Source: Micromonospora inositola
GTDB lineage: Bacteria; Actinomycetota; Actinomycetes; Mycobacteriales; Micromonosporaceae
DNA: 64,000 nt
Assembly: GCF_900090285.1 (NCBI RefSeq)
Contig: NZ_LT607754.1
Location: forward strand, 3,312,001-3,376,000
Direction of reading: 5' to 3'
Under the pieces are notes generated by a model, which was not told the DNA's origin, did not search any database, and saw only the letters and a program-made list of their open reading frames with translations. How positions within the stretch are numbered: the first letter of the stretch is position 1; every line of letters begins with the position of its first letter. A program made the translations under genes and the position numbers. Shown here one piece after another: positions 1 through 9,489 of this stretch.

Positions 1-62
1 TGCGGGACCGGCGCGGACTGGCGGTGGTGGCCCGCGGCACCCGACCGGGACGGCAGCCGTGA
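1..62 (+). CDS. C-terminal tail of upstream gene, probably ComEC/Rec2 (partial)
   Basis: The third forward frame is open from the window edge to a TGA at 60-62 and encodes about 19 residues ending GRQP, including LAVVARG. Too little is present for a domain call. In many actinobacteria comEC, a DNA-uptake membrane channel gene, lies directly before holA and rpsT, so a ComEC C-terminus is the likely reading. That identity rests on gene order only. The roughly 240 nt between this stop and holA show no convincing gene. Confidence 0.45.
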   Translation, partial: RDRRGLAVVARGTRPGRQP

Positions 63-306
63 CGCGTTCCGGTGCGCGGGGCTGCTGGCGCGATCGTCCT
101 GGCGTCCACGCCCCCGGTCCGTCGCAGCCGTCACCTTCTTTGGCGAAGCAGGCAGGCGGGCCGCCCGGACGGAGTGGCCGACCAATCGAGGCAGCTTGTT
201 GCGGTAGCAGGTGGGTCGACTCAAATGTCGGGATTGGCGCTGAGTGCGGGCTGCGCCGTCACAGTCGCCGATGACCAGGCACGATCCGGTCGAGGGCCGT
301 GCGAAT

Positions 307-1287
307 ATGGGCGGCGTGACCCCCGCCAGCCTGCCTCCTATTCTGCTTGTCCTCGGCGACGAGGAGCTGCTCGCCACGCGAGCGGTCAGCGACACCGTCG
401 CCAAGGCGCGTGCCGTCGACCCGGACGTGGACGTCCGGGAGTACCAGGCCGGCGCCCTGGCGGTGGGGGAGATCGCCGAGATGCTCAGCCCGTCGCTGTT
501 CGGCGGCCGCCGGGTGCTCGTGCTGCGCGCCGGGCAGGACGCCCGGAAGGACCTGGTCACCGCGCTGCTGGCGTACGCGAAGAACCCCGACCCCGAGGTG
601 CAGCTCGTCGTGCTGCACCTCGGCGGCGCGAAGGGAAAGGCCTTCGCCGACGGGCTGCGCGCGGCCGGCGCGACCGTGGTGCCGGCGGCGAAGCTGAAGG
701 GGCACCGGGAGCGGGCGGCCTTCGTCCGGGACGAGATCCGCCGGGGTGGCGGCCGGTGCACCGACGACGCCGCCGAGGCGCTCATCGCGGCCGTCGGCAC
801 CGACCTGCGGGAACTGGCCGCCGCCTGCTCGCAGCTCATCGCCGACACCGACGGCCGGATCGGGGCCGACACGGTGGCCCGCTACTACCGCGGCCGGGTC
901 GAGGTGACCGGCTTCACCGTCGCCGACGCGACCATGGTCGGTGACGTCCCCGCCGCGCTGGAGGCGCTGCGCTGGGCGCTGCACGTCGGCGTCGACCCGG
1001 TGCCGATCGCCGACGCGCTCGCCGACGGCGTACGCACGGTGGCCCGGGTGGCCTCCGCCGGCCGAGGCACGCCGTACCAGCTGGCCAGCAGCCTCGGCAT
1101 GCCGGCCTGGAAGATCGAGCGGGCGCAGCGACAGGGGCGGGGCTGGACGCCGGAGGGCCTGGTGCACGCGATGCGCGCCGCCGCCGAGTGCAACGCGGCC
1201 GTCAAGGGCGGCGCCGACGACCGGGCGTACGCGCTGGAGCGGGCGGTCTTCTCGGTCGCCGCCGCCCGGCGGGGCGGCGCCCGGTGA
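307..1287 (+). CDS. holA: DNA polymerase III subunit delta (HolA)
   Basis: HolA is the clamp-loader delta subunit, which opens the beta sliding clamp during replisome assembly in the cytoplasm. The 326-residue product has the family length and begins with the typical PPILLVLGDEELL strand and helix. Further family features are RVLVLRAGQD, a central region where AAA+-like delta subunits lack a working Walker A, and a C-terminal domain with KIERAQRQGRGW. I chose the ATG at 307; an in-frame GTG at 316 is an equally plausible start, and an in-frame ATG at 244 would add residues unlike the family. The position just before rpsT is the usual actinobacterial order. The last bases overlap the next gene as GTGA. 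Confidence 0.9.
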   Translation: MGGVTPASLPPILLVLGDEELLATRAVSDTVAKARAVDPDVDVREYQAGALAVGEIAEMLSPSLFGGRRVLVLRAGQDARKDLVTALLAYAKNPDPEVQLVVLHLGGAKGKAFADGLRAAGATVVPAAKLKGHRERAAFVRDEIRRGGGRCTDDAAEALIAAVGTDLRELAAACSQLIADTDGRIGADTVARYYRGRVEVTGFTVADATMVGDVPAALEALRWALHVGVDPVPIADALADGVRTVARVASAGRGTPYQLASSLGMPAWKIERAQRQGRGWTPEGLVHAMRAAAECNAAVKGGADDRAYALERAVFSVAAARRGGAR

Positions 1288-1763
1288 CCCGATCCCCCCG
1301 TATGGGCTGGGCGACGGTCCCCACCGACCAGGAGCGGTACCGGCCGCTGTACGCCCGGGTCCTCGCGCTGCGCTTCGTCAACCCGGGCGGGGTGCTGTGC
1401 TTCCTCTTCTTCGAGGGCTCCGTCGCGCTCGCGGTGCTGCTCGCCCTCGCCGAGCTGGTCACCTGGTGGGCGGTGCTGGTGCTGCCGGTCGCGGTGGCGG
1501 CGATGGTGAAGCTCAACGACCTGGTCGCCGAGGTGGTGGTCCGCACCGCGGCGCTGGTGCCGGAGCAGGAACGCGACCGGTTCCGCCGGCAGATGGAGCC
1601 GGTGGTCGGCCGGGCCCGGGTGCCGTCCGCCCCGCGCGCACTCCCCGGCGTGGTCCTCGGCTCCGACCCGACGCTGCGCGCCGCCCGCCCCGGCGACCAG
1701 GTCGCCCGGTACGACGAGGGCGCCTCATGGACGGACCCGGTCCGGCGCGACCCGACGCGCTGA
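1284..1763 (+). CDS. Conserved hypothetical membrane protein
   Basis: The 159-residue product starts at a GTG overlapping the holA stop (GTGA), so it is probably translated by coupling; an ATG at 1302 is an alternative. Residues about 30-75 form two adjacent hydrophobic segments (LCFLFFEGSVALAVLLALAEL and WWAVLVLPVAVAAMVKL), suggesting a hairpin of two membrane helices. They are followed by a charged, proline-rich tail likely to be cytoplasmic. I recognise no functional family. It ends just before the stem-loop shared with rpsT. Confidence 0.7.
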   Translation: MTRSPRMGWATVPTDQERYRPLYARVLALRFVNPGGVLCFLFFEGSVALAVLLALAELVTWWAVLVLPVAVAAMVKLNDLVAEVVVRTAALVPEQERDRFRRQMEPVVGRARVPSAPRALPGVVLGSDPTLRAARPGDQVARYDEGASWTDPVRRDPTR

Positions 1764-1780
1764 CCGCGGATACGCAGACA

Positions 1781-1816
1781 GCCGGAAGCCCCGGGTCAGT
1801 GCCCGGGGCTTCCGGC
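1781..1816. terminator. Stem-loop terminator between convergent genes
   Basis: A perfect 15-bp inverted repeat (1781-1795 with 1802-1816) encloses the 6-nt loop TCAGTG. It lies between the stop of the forward membrane-protein gene and the stop of rpsT on the minus strand, so it can end transcription from both sides. No U-tract follows, as is common in high-GC actinobacteria. Confidence 0.8.
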
Positions 1817-1833
1817 AGATCTACAGGCGCTCG

Positions 1834-2100
1834 TCAGGCCGAGAACGAGGCGACGCGCTTGGCGATCGCCGACTTCCGGTTCGCCGCCTGGTTGCCGTGG
1901 ATGACGCCCTTGCTGGCGGCCTTGTCCAGCTTGCGGGCGGCGTCACGCATGAGGGCGGTGGCCTTCTCGGCGTCACCGGCCTCCGCAGCCTCGTTGAACT
2001 TGCGGATGGCGGTCTTCAGCGACGACTTGACCGACTTGTTACGCAGCCGGCGCTTCTCGTTCTGCCGGTTGCGCTTGATCTGGGACTTGATGTTCGCCAC
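1834..2100 (-). CDS. rpsT: 30S ribosomal protein S20
   Basis: S20 is a primary 16S rRNA-binding protein of the small subunit. The 88-residue, strongly basic sequence begins [18 protein letters not shown] and continues with the conserved [15 protein letters not shown] and [19 protein letters not shown] segments, covering the whole family. I chose the GTG at 2100 because the family N-terminus begins at (M)ANIKSQ and a GAGG-type ribosome site lies about 8 nt upstream; the longer in-frame ATG at 2142 adds non-conserved residues. It is transcribed on its own, convergent with the holA operon. Confidence 0.97.
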   Translation of the reverse strand: MANIKSQIKRNRQNEKRRLRNKSVKSSLKTAIRKFNEAAEAGDAEKATALMRDAARKLDKAASKGVIHGNQAANRKSAIAKRVASFSA

Positions 2101-2213
2101 GCGACAGCCTCGTCTTGATAGCTCGGTTTGGTCTGCTTCCACGCACGACGAGCAGGCGTCATCGCTGCGCGAAGAGCCAGGTTACCAGGTCGGCCGGAAC
2201 GAGCCAAAACGGC

Positions 2214-3224
2214 TCAGCCCCAGCTCCGCCGGGCGGCCAGCCAGCCGAGCGCCTGGTCGCCGCTCCACCGCTGGTGGGCGCGGATGTGCGGCGACGCGGA
2301 GGACGGGCCGGCGGCCGCGCTGGTGAGGAGGTACCCGGACAGCGCGGCCAGGGTCACGTCGAGCGCGTCCGGCGGCGCGCCGGCCGCCGCCGGGTGGGTG
2401 GCGAAGGCCAGGTCCGCGTCCAGGCCGCTGGCGTACCCGGTGATCAGCAGGCTGGCCAGGTCGAACCAGGCCGGCCCGTGGCAGAGCCAGTTCCAGTCGC
2501 AGATCCAGGCCCGGCCGGTGGTGTCGATCAGCACGTTGTCCACCCGCAGGTCGCAGTGGATCAACCCGGTCGGCGGGTGGCCCGACCCGACGGGCGGGGC
2601 GTCCGCGTACGCCGGGAGGCGGGACTCGAGGGCGACCAGCTCCGGCAGCCGCGCTCGGGCCCACGGCGGCAGCTCCGGTGCCGGCTCCCGGCCGGCGGTC
2701 ACCTCGCCCCAGCAGAGGATGTCGTCGCGGGCCAGGTCGGCGAGGCGGGGCAGCCCGAGCCCGACGAGCGCCGGGGGCGGGTCGGCGAGGGCTGCCGCGA
2801 CCTCGGCGTACGCGGCGAGGGTGGCGGCCAGCTCGCCCGGGTCCCAGGGCAGCCGGGGCGGGGCACCGTCGACGGCGTCGAGGCAGACCGCGTACCAGCC
2901 GGCCTCGGTCAGCGTCCACCGGGGCCGGGGGACCGGCAGGCCGGCGGGGAGCCGGGCGAGGACGGCGGCCTCGTGGGCGTACCAGTCGACCAGGTGCCGC
3001 TGCCCGGTCAGCGAGGCCGCTTTCAGGAAGGCCCGCGTGCCGTCGGCGGTCTCCAGCACCGCGGCGAAGCCGCGGGTGAAGCCGGCGCCGGCCACCCGTA
3101 CCGCGACCGGCGGGCCGCCGAGCCGGGCCGCGACCGCGTCCCGCAGGCCGGCGGGCAGCGCGGCCCAGTCGGGGCGGACGGCGGTCGCGTCGTGCGGCAC
3201 CGGGGGCAACGAGATCGCGGGCAC
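2214..3224 (-). CDS. Phosphotransferase family protein (aminoglycoside-phosphotransferase fold)
   Basis: The 336-residue product belongs to the APH/choline-kinase-like superfamily. An N-lobe (residues about 1-110) contains FLKAAS, with the ATP-contacting lysine, and a downstream HEAAVLARLP helix. The C-lobe carries the Brenner-type catalytic loop GLIHCDLRVDNVLID and the metal-binding WICDWNWLCHGPAWFDLA segment. Both catalytic aspartates are present, so it should be an active small-molecule kinase. The substrate cannot be read from sequence, and the family includes antibiotic-modifying and metabolic kinases. The start is taken as the GTG at 3224; other in-frame starts extend into the divergent intergenic DNA. 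It is divergent from the DUF4240 gene. Confidence 0.8.
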   Translation of the reverse strand: MPAISLPPVPHDATAVRPDWAALPAGLRDAVAARLGGPPVAVRVAGAGFTRGFAAVLETADGTRAFLKAASLTGQRHLVDWYAHEAAVLARLPAGLPVPRPRWTLTEAGWYAVCLDAVDGAPPRLPWDPGELAATLAAYAEVAAALADPPPALVGLGLPRLADLARDDILCWGEVTAGREPAPELPPWARARLPELVALESRLPAYADAPPVGSGHPPTGLIHCDLRVDNVLIDTTGRAWICDWNWLCHGPAWFDLASLLITGYASGLDADLAFATHPAAAGAPPDALDVTLAALSGYLLTSAAAGPSSASPHIRAHQRWSGDQALGWLAARRSWG

Positions 3225-3302
3225 CCGCCCATGCTGCCCGACCGGCGGCCGCCCGGTCGTGCCGGCCGTCGGGTGTCGGTCGGCTCTGCCAGACTGCCAG
3301 CC

Positions 3303-3839
3303 ATGCGGACCGACGACTTCTGGCAGCTGATCGACCGGGCCCGGGAGGGCGGCGGGGGCGAGCCCGACGCCATCGCCGCCCGGGCGGTCGCCCTGCTGGC
3401 CGAGCGGGACCCGGAGGACATCGTCGGGTACGCCCACCACCAGCGGCGGGTGCTCGCCGCGTCCTACCGGGTGGACCTGTGGGGCGCGGCCTATCTGATC
3501 AACGGGGGCGCCTCCGACGACGGCTTCGAGTACTTCCGCGGCTGGCTGATGGCCCAGGGCCGGGCGGTGTTCGCCGGGGCGGTCGCCGACCCCGACTCCC
3601 TCGCCGAGCTGCCCCGGGTCCGGGCCGCCGCGCTCAGCGGGGAGGAGTTCGAGTGCGAGGACATGCTCGCGGTGCCCTGGGAGGCGTACCGGAAGGCGAC
3701 CGCGGCCGAACTGCCCGCGGACCGCGATCCGGTGCCCGTGCCCGACCTGAACGACTTCTGGGACTTCGACGACGAGGAGGAGGCCCGTCGCCGGCTGCCC
3801 CGGCTCGCCGCTCTCTTCGTCGAGCCGCCGGAGGAGTGA
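3303..3839 (+). CDS. DUF4240 domain-containing protein
   Basis: This 178-residue cytoplasmic protein matches DUF4240: it opens MRTDDFWQLIDRARE and continues with the hallmark YAAHHQ-type helix (here YAHHQRRVLAASYRVDLWGAAYLI), GGASDDGFEYFRGWL and CEDMLAVPWEAY. The family has no established biochemical role. A highly acidic stretch (DFWDFDDEEEA) lies near the C-terminus. A CAGACT hexamer sits 7 nt before the ATG, compatible with leaderless expression. It is a single gene, divergent from the kinase-like gene and 119 nt before lepA. Confidence 0.85.
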   Translation: MRTDDFWQLIDRAREGGGGEPDAIAARAVALLAERDPEDIVGYAHHQRRVLAASYRVDLWGAAYLINGGASDDGFEYFRGWLMAQGRAVFAGAVADPDSLAELPRVRAAALSGEEFECEDMLAVPWEAYRKATAAELPADRDPVPVPDLNDFWDFDDEEEARRRLPRLAALFVEPPEE

Positions 3840-3958
3840 CCGGTCCGGGCTTCGGCGGCACCCAGGAGTGATCGGACCGCGTCCGGAGCGACGTGGGAGC
3901 ATAGAGGGGGCCGGCGGCGTGCCGGCCCGCTCACGTCAGCCGACCAGAACGGACCGCT

Positions 3959-5836
<1,878 letters not shown>

Positions 5837-5859
5837 TCCGACTCCGTTCGCACAGGCAC

Positions 5860-5915
5860 GGCCGGCGCCCCGCCGGAGCGACCCGCACCCGGGTCCTCCG
5901 CGCGGGGCGCCGGCC
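5860..5915 (+). terminator. lepA terminator
   Basis: A 14-bp perfect stem (5860-5873 with 5902-5915) with a 28-nt loop is followed by TTTCG. It begins 24 nt after the lepA stop. Confidence 0.75.
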
Positions 5916-6065
5916 TTTCGCGGTCGTAGCGTCGATGAATTTTCCCGGTCCGGGGCGCCGGCGCCGGACCAGCCGGTAGCCGCTCCTACCTGCATGATCG
6001 AGCCCTTGGGCCGAATCGACGCGGGGCCGGACATCGACGTTCCACAACCTGAGGGCGATTGAGTC

Positions 6066-6092
6066 GGTTTGAATTTTCGGCCGGTCGGGCAC
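6066..6092 (+). promoter_or_regulatory. Candidate stress-sigma (SigB/SigF-type) promoter of first GlsB copy
   Basis: GGTTT at 6066-6070 and GGGCAC at 6087-6092 are separated by 16 nt, resembling the GTTT-N14-16-GGGTAT pattern of SigB/SigF-group promoters. The whole 57-nt block 6061-6117 recurs with two mismatches at 6614-6670 before the second copy. The sigma assignment is inference from motif and gene type. Confidence 0.45.
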
Positions 6093-6154
6093 TTAGCGGT
6101 CACGACAGGAACCACACAGACCGTGTGAAAAACTTCTTGAGAAGGAGGGCGACC

Positions 6155-6442
6155 GTGGAGCTCACCGTGTGGGGCATCATCACCGCCATCGTTGTTGGTC
6201 TCATCGTCGGCGCTCTGGGCCGCCTGGTCGTTCCGGGTCGCCAGAACATGCCGATCTGGCTGCACATGCTGATCGGTATCGGTGCCGCGCTGCTCGGTAC
6301 GGTCATCGCGCGGGCAGTGGGCATCGCGACCGAGACCGCCGGTATCGACTGGATGGAACTGCTGGTCCAGGTCGTGGTGGCCGCCATCGCCGTGGCCCTG
6401 GTGGCCGGCGTGGGCCGTCGCCGCAGCGTCTCCCGCTACTGA
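6155..6442 (+). CDS. GlsB/YeaQ/YmgE family stress-response membrane protein, copy 1
   Basis: The 95-residue product is a transglycosylase-associated (YeaQ/YmgE/GlsB) family protein, a small membrane protein linked to general stress in other bacteria but without an enzyme activity of its own. Three hydrophobic segments are visible: WGIITAIVVGLIVGALGRLVV, LHMLIGIGAALLGTVIARA and LLVQVVVAAIAVALVAGVG, with the family motif GRLVVPGRQ after the first. It starts at GTG 6155 behind an ideal GAAGGAGGG site (6141-6149), so strong translation is expected. It is followed by its own GGAA-loop terminator. The second copy downstream is about 80 % identical. Confidence 0.9.
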   Translation: MELTVWGIITAIVVGLIVGALGRLVVPGRQNMPIWLHMLIGIGAALLGTVIARAVGIATETAGIDWMELLVQVVVAAIAVALVAGVGRRRSVSRY

Positions 6443-6459
6443 CACACCCTGAACCGCTG

Positions 6460-6495
6460 AAGCGGGCGCCCGACCGGAAGGTCGGGCGCCCGCTT
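6460..6495 (+). terminator. Terminator of first GlsB cassette
   Basis: A perfect 16-bp stem (6460-6475 with 6480-6495) is closed by a stable GGAA tetraloop, 17 nt after the stop codon. The second cassette carries a near-identical stem. Confidence 0.85.
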
Positions 6496-6618
6496 CGCGT
6501 CGTGCCCCGGGTCCAGCCTCTCAGGCATGACGCTTACCGCCCACATGCCGTCCACCGGCGCGTCGAGGGCAGTGAAAGGCCTGTTCAGGGCCTTGTCGCG
6601 CCGTTCGTCACGGGAGTC

Positions 6619-6645
6619 GGTTTGGTTTTTCGGCCGGTCGGGCAC
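6619..6645 (+). promoter_or_regulatory. Candidate stress-sigma promoter of second GlsB copy
   Basis: The GGTTT and GGGCAC boxes occur with the same spacing as at 6066-6092, inside the repeated block 6614-6670, which is 55 of 57 nt identical to 6061-6117. The conservation extends past the -10 region through the ACGACAGGAACCACAC leader segment, so the 5' leader may be functional too. Confidence 0.45.
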
Positions 6646-6707
6646 TTAGCGGTCACGACAGGAACCACACGACATCGTGTGACTCGATTACTGAAGGAGG
6701 AGCGACC

Positions 6708-6992
6708 GTGGAGCTCACCGTCTGGGGCATCATCACCGCGCTCATCGTTGGTCTCATCGTCGGCGCTCTCGGCCGCCTGGTCGTGCCGGGCCGTCAGAAC
6801 ATGCCGATGTGGCTGCACATGCTGATCGGCGTCGGCGCCGCGCTGCTCGGCACGATCGTCGCCCGCGCCTCCGGCTTCGCCGACACCGCCGGCATCGACT
6901 GGCGGGAGCTGCTGCTGCAGGTCCTGTTCGCCGCGATCGCCGTGGCCCTGGTGGCCGGCGTGGGGCGTCGCCGGAGCGTCTCCCGGTACTGA
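6708..6992 (+). CDS. GlsB/YeaQ/YmgE family stress-response membrane protein, copy 2
   Basis: This 94-residue paralogue of the preceding gene has the same three membrane segments and the same GRLVVPGRQ and GRRRSVSRY motifs. Differences cluster in the second loop (ASGFADTAG against AVGIATETAG) and the third helix. It starts at GTG 6708 with GAAGGAGG at 6693-6700. Promoter, ribosome site and terminator are all duplicated, so each copy is an independent transcription unit and the pair arose by tandem duplication of the full cassette. Confidence 0.9.
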   Translation: MELTVWGIITALIVGLIVGALGRLVVPGRQNMPMWLHMLIGVGAALLGTIVARASGFADTAGIDWRELLLQVLFAAIAVALVAGVGRRRSVSRY

Positions 6993-7006
6993 CCCGCTGA
7001 ACCGCT

Positions 7007-7044
7007 GACGCGGGCGCCCGACCGGAGGGTCGGGCGCCCGCGTC
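7007..7044 (+). terminator. Terminator of second GlsB cassette
   Basis: A perfect 17-bp stem (7007-7023 with 7028-7044) has a GGAG tetraloop, almost the same core as 6460-6495. Confidence 0.85.
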
Positions 7045-7207
7045 GTGCGTGCTGCCCCTGACGTCCGCGACCTGCCCGGACGGCACGCTTGCCCCCGCCC
7101 CCGCCCCCTGCGATACGGTCGCCTCGCCCGGCTACCCCCTGTCGTAAAGGATTTTTTCCTACTAGGGTGCGGCGGAGAAGGTTAGTGCCAAACGGCGCGA
7201 GGGAGAT

Positions 7208-8506
7208 ATGGGCGTGAACAGGTGGAAGCGGCTGGCGCCGGTCACCGCCATCGTGGCCTCGGCCGCGATGGTGCTCTCCGGGTGCGGTGGTTCGGGTGAC
7301 GACGACCAGGCGGCGGACAACAGCAAGCTGACGGTCTGGATGATGGGCGAGGGCGGCGACGCCCAGACCAAGTTCCTCGACGGAGTCGAGACCGAGTTCA
7401 AGAAGAAGCACCCCGAGACGGACGTGGTCGTCCAGTACATCCCCTGGCTCGAGGCCCCGAAGAAGTTCCAGGCGGCGCTCGCCGGTGGCGAGGGGCCGGA
7501 TATCACCGAGCTCGGCAACACCGAGACCCAGGGCTGGGCGGCGCAGGAGGCCCTCGCCGACGTCACCGACAGGTTCGGCGGCTGGTCCGAGGGCAAGGAC
7601 ATCCTTCCCGACCTGGTCAAGAACGCCCAGCTCGACGGCAAGCAGTACGGCGTGCCGTGGTACGCCGGCGTGCGGGCCATCTACTACCGCACCGACTGGT
7701 TCGCCGAGGCCGGCGTGAAGCCGCCGACGAGCTGGGACGAGCTGGTCGCCACCGCGAAGGCCGTCCAGGCCAAGAAGCCCGGCACCTACGGCATCGCCCT
7801 GCCCGGCAACTCCGAGCTGCCGTTCTACTCCTTCCTCTGGGCCGCCGGCGGCGACATCGCCACCAAGCAGGGCGACACCTGGAAGTCCGGCTACAACACG
7901 CCGGAGGCGCAGAAGGCGGTCAAGTTCTGGACCGATCTGGTCACCGTGCACAAGGTCGCCCCGCCGGCCGCCGCCGGCTGGAACGAGGTCGACGCGCGGA
8001 CCCAGTTCGCCACCGGCAAGGCGGCGATGGCGTTCGCCGGCAGCTGGCAGGGCGGCGCGATGAAGAAGGACAACCCGGAGATCGAGAAGGTGTGGGGCAC
8101 GTTCCCCATCCCCGGCCCGGACGGCAAGCCGGCCCCGGCCTTCGCGGGCGGCTCCGACGTCGCCCTGTGGAAGGACAGCAAGCGGCAGGACCTGGCCTGG
8201 GACTACCTGACCGTGCTGCTGAGCAAGCAGAAGGACCAGGAGTTCGCCAGCAGCCTCAACTTCTTCCCGGTCTACCAGGATCTGGTCGGTGGCGGTAACT
8301 ACGCCAGCGACAAGGTGATGGCCGCGTTCGCCACCACCATGCAGAACACCAAGCTGACCCCGCTCACCCCGAAGTGGGTCGAGGTCAGCCGGACCAAGAC
8401 GGTGACCCAGGCGATGAACAGCTCGGTCATCAAGGGCCAGAAGACGGTCGAGAAGGCCACCGCCGACGCGGCCACCGAGATGGAAAGCATCCTCAACGCC
8501 AAGTGA
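7208..8506 (+). CDS. Carbohydrate ABC transporter substrate-binding lipoprotein
   Basis: This is a family-1 extracellular solute-binding protein of 432 residues that should capture a sugar or oligosaccharide outside the cell. It has a lipoprotein signal with lipobox LSGC (Cys26), then the mature start, LTVWMMGEGG, a QYIPWLEAPKKFQAALAGG hinge, and the repeated tryptophan-rich pocket segments of the class (WGTFPIPGPDG, KDQEFASSLNFFP). An AG-rich ribosome site precedes the ATG. It is the first gene of a three-gene importer operon overlapping the next gene by GTGA. An AT-rich island at 7145-7165 is probably part of the promoter. The sugar cannot be specified. Confidence 0.93.
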   Translation: MGVNRWKRLAPVTAIVASAAMVLSGCGGSGDDDQAADNSKLTVWMMGEGGDAQTKFLDGVETEFKKKHPETDVVVQYIPWLEAPKKFQAALAGGEGPDITELGNTETQGWAAQEALADVTDRFGGWSEGKDILPDLVKNAQLDGKQYGVPWYAGVRAIYYRTDWFAEAGVKPPTSWDELVATAKAVQAKKPGTYGIALPGNSELPFYSFLWAAGGDIATKQGDTWKSGYNTPEAQKAVKFWTDLVTVHKVAPPAAAGWNEVDARTQFATGKAAMAFAGSWQGGAMKKDNPEIEKVWGTFPIPGPDGKPAPAFAGGSDVALWKDSKRQDLAWDYLTVLLSKQKDQEFASSLNFFPVYQDLVGGGNYASDKVMAAFATTMQNTKLTPLTPKWVEVSRTKTVTQAMNSSVIKGQKTVEKATADAATEMESILNAK

Positions 8507-9489
8507 CCACGCTGACCAAGGCCACCGGCGAGGCCGCCGCGCGGGAGACCCCCGCGCGGCGGCCTCGCCGCGTCGACCACCTGCCGTACCTGCTGCTCCT
8601 GCCCTGCCTGGTGATCATCGGGGTGCTGCTGCTCTGGCCGCTGGGCCAGGTGGTGGGCATGTCGTTCTACAAGCTGGACAGCGTCCGGCAGCTGCGCGGG
8701 GACCGCGAGTGGCCGTGGGTGGGGTTCGCCAACTACGCGCAGATCCTCGGTGACCCGTTCTTCCGTACGGTGCTGCGCAACACGGTGCTCTTCGCCGCGG
8801 CGAACGTGGTGCTGACGATGATCCTCGGCACCCTGGTCGGGCTGCTGCTCAACCGGCTCGGCAAGCGGATGGCCACCTTCGTCGCCAGCTGCGTGATGCT
8901 GGCCTGGGCCACCCCGGCGCTGACCGGCACCATCGTCTGGAAGTGGATCTTCGACGACACCAGCGGCCTGGTCACCTGGCTGTTCAACAAGCTCCCGGAC
9001 GGGCTCTCCACCACGCTCTTCGGACGCAGCGACTGGACCGGCTACGGCTGGTTCAACGACCCGCTGCTGTTCTTCTCGATCCTGACCCTGGTGGTGGTCT
9101 GGCACTCGTTCCCGTTCATCGCGGTCAGCGTGCTGGCCGGCCTGAAGAGCGTGCCGAGCGAGCTGCAGGAGGCCGCCCGGGTGGACGGGGCCGGGCCGTG
9201 GCGGGTCTTCTGGTCGGTCACCTTCCCGACCCTGCGACCGGTCTTCGGCATCCTGGTGGTGCTGTCCACGATCTGGGACTTCAAGGTCTTCACCCAGCAG
9301 TTCGTGCTGGCCGGCGGCACCCAGGACCGGCCGACGTTCATGCTCTCCATCTACTCGTACGCGGAGGCGTTCTCACCGCCGCCCAAGTACGGCCTCGGCG
9401 CGGCGATCGCGGTCATCCTCACCCTGATCCTGCTCGTGGTGACCGGTGTCTACGTCCGCATGGTGCTGCGGCAGGAGGACGAGTCGTGA
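8503..9489 (+). CDS. Sugar ABC transporter permease (MalF type)
   Basis: The 328-residue inner-membrane permease starts at a GTG overlapping the binding-protein stop. Six or so membrane segments are visible, beginning YLLLLPCLVIIGVLLLWPLG. The cytoplasmic EAA loop reads EAARVDGAGPWRVFWSVTFP, the contact site for the ATPase. It pairs with the MalG-type permease directly downstream. The longer upstream open frame is only overlap with the previous gene. No ATP-binding gene is present in the operon, consistent with use of a shared MsiK-type ATPase encoded elsewhere, as known in streptomycetes. Confidence 0.93.
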   Translation: MTTLTKATGEAAARETPARRPRRVDHLPYLLLLPCLVIIGVLLLWPLGQVVGMSFYKLDSVRQLRGDREWPWVGFANYAQILGDPFFRTVLRNTVLFAAANVVLTMILGTLVGLLLNRLGKRMATFVASCVMLAWATPALTGTIVWKWIFDDTSGLVTWLFNKLPDGLSTTLFGRSDWTGYGWFNDPLLFFSILTLVVVWHSFPFIAVSVLAGLKSVPSELQEAARVDGAGPWRVFWSVTFPTLRPVFGILVVLSTIWDFKVFTQQFVLAGGTQDRPTFMLSIYSYAEAFSPPPKYGLGAAIAVILTLILLVVTGVYVRMVLRQEDES

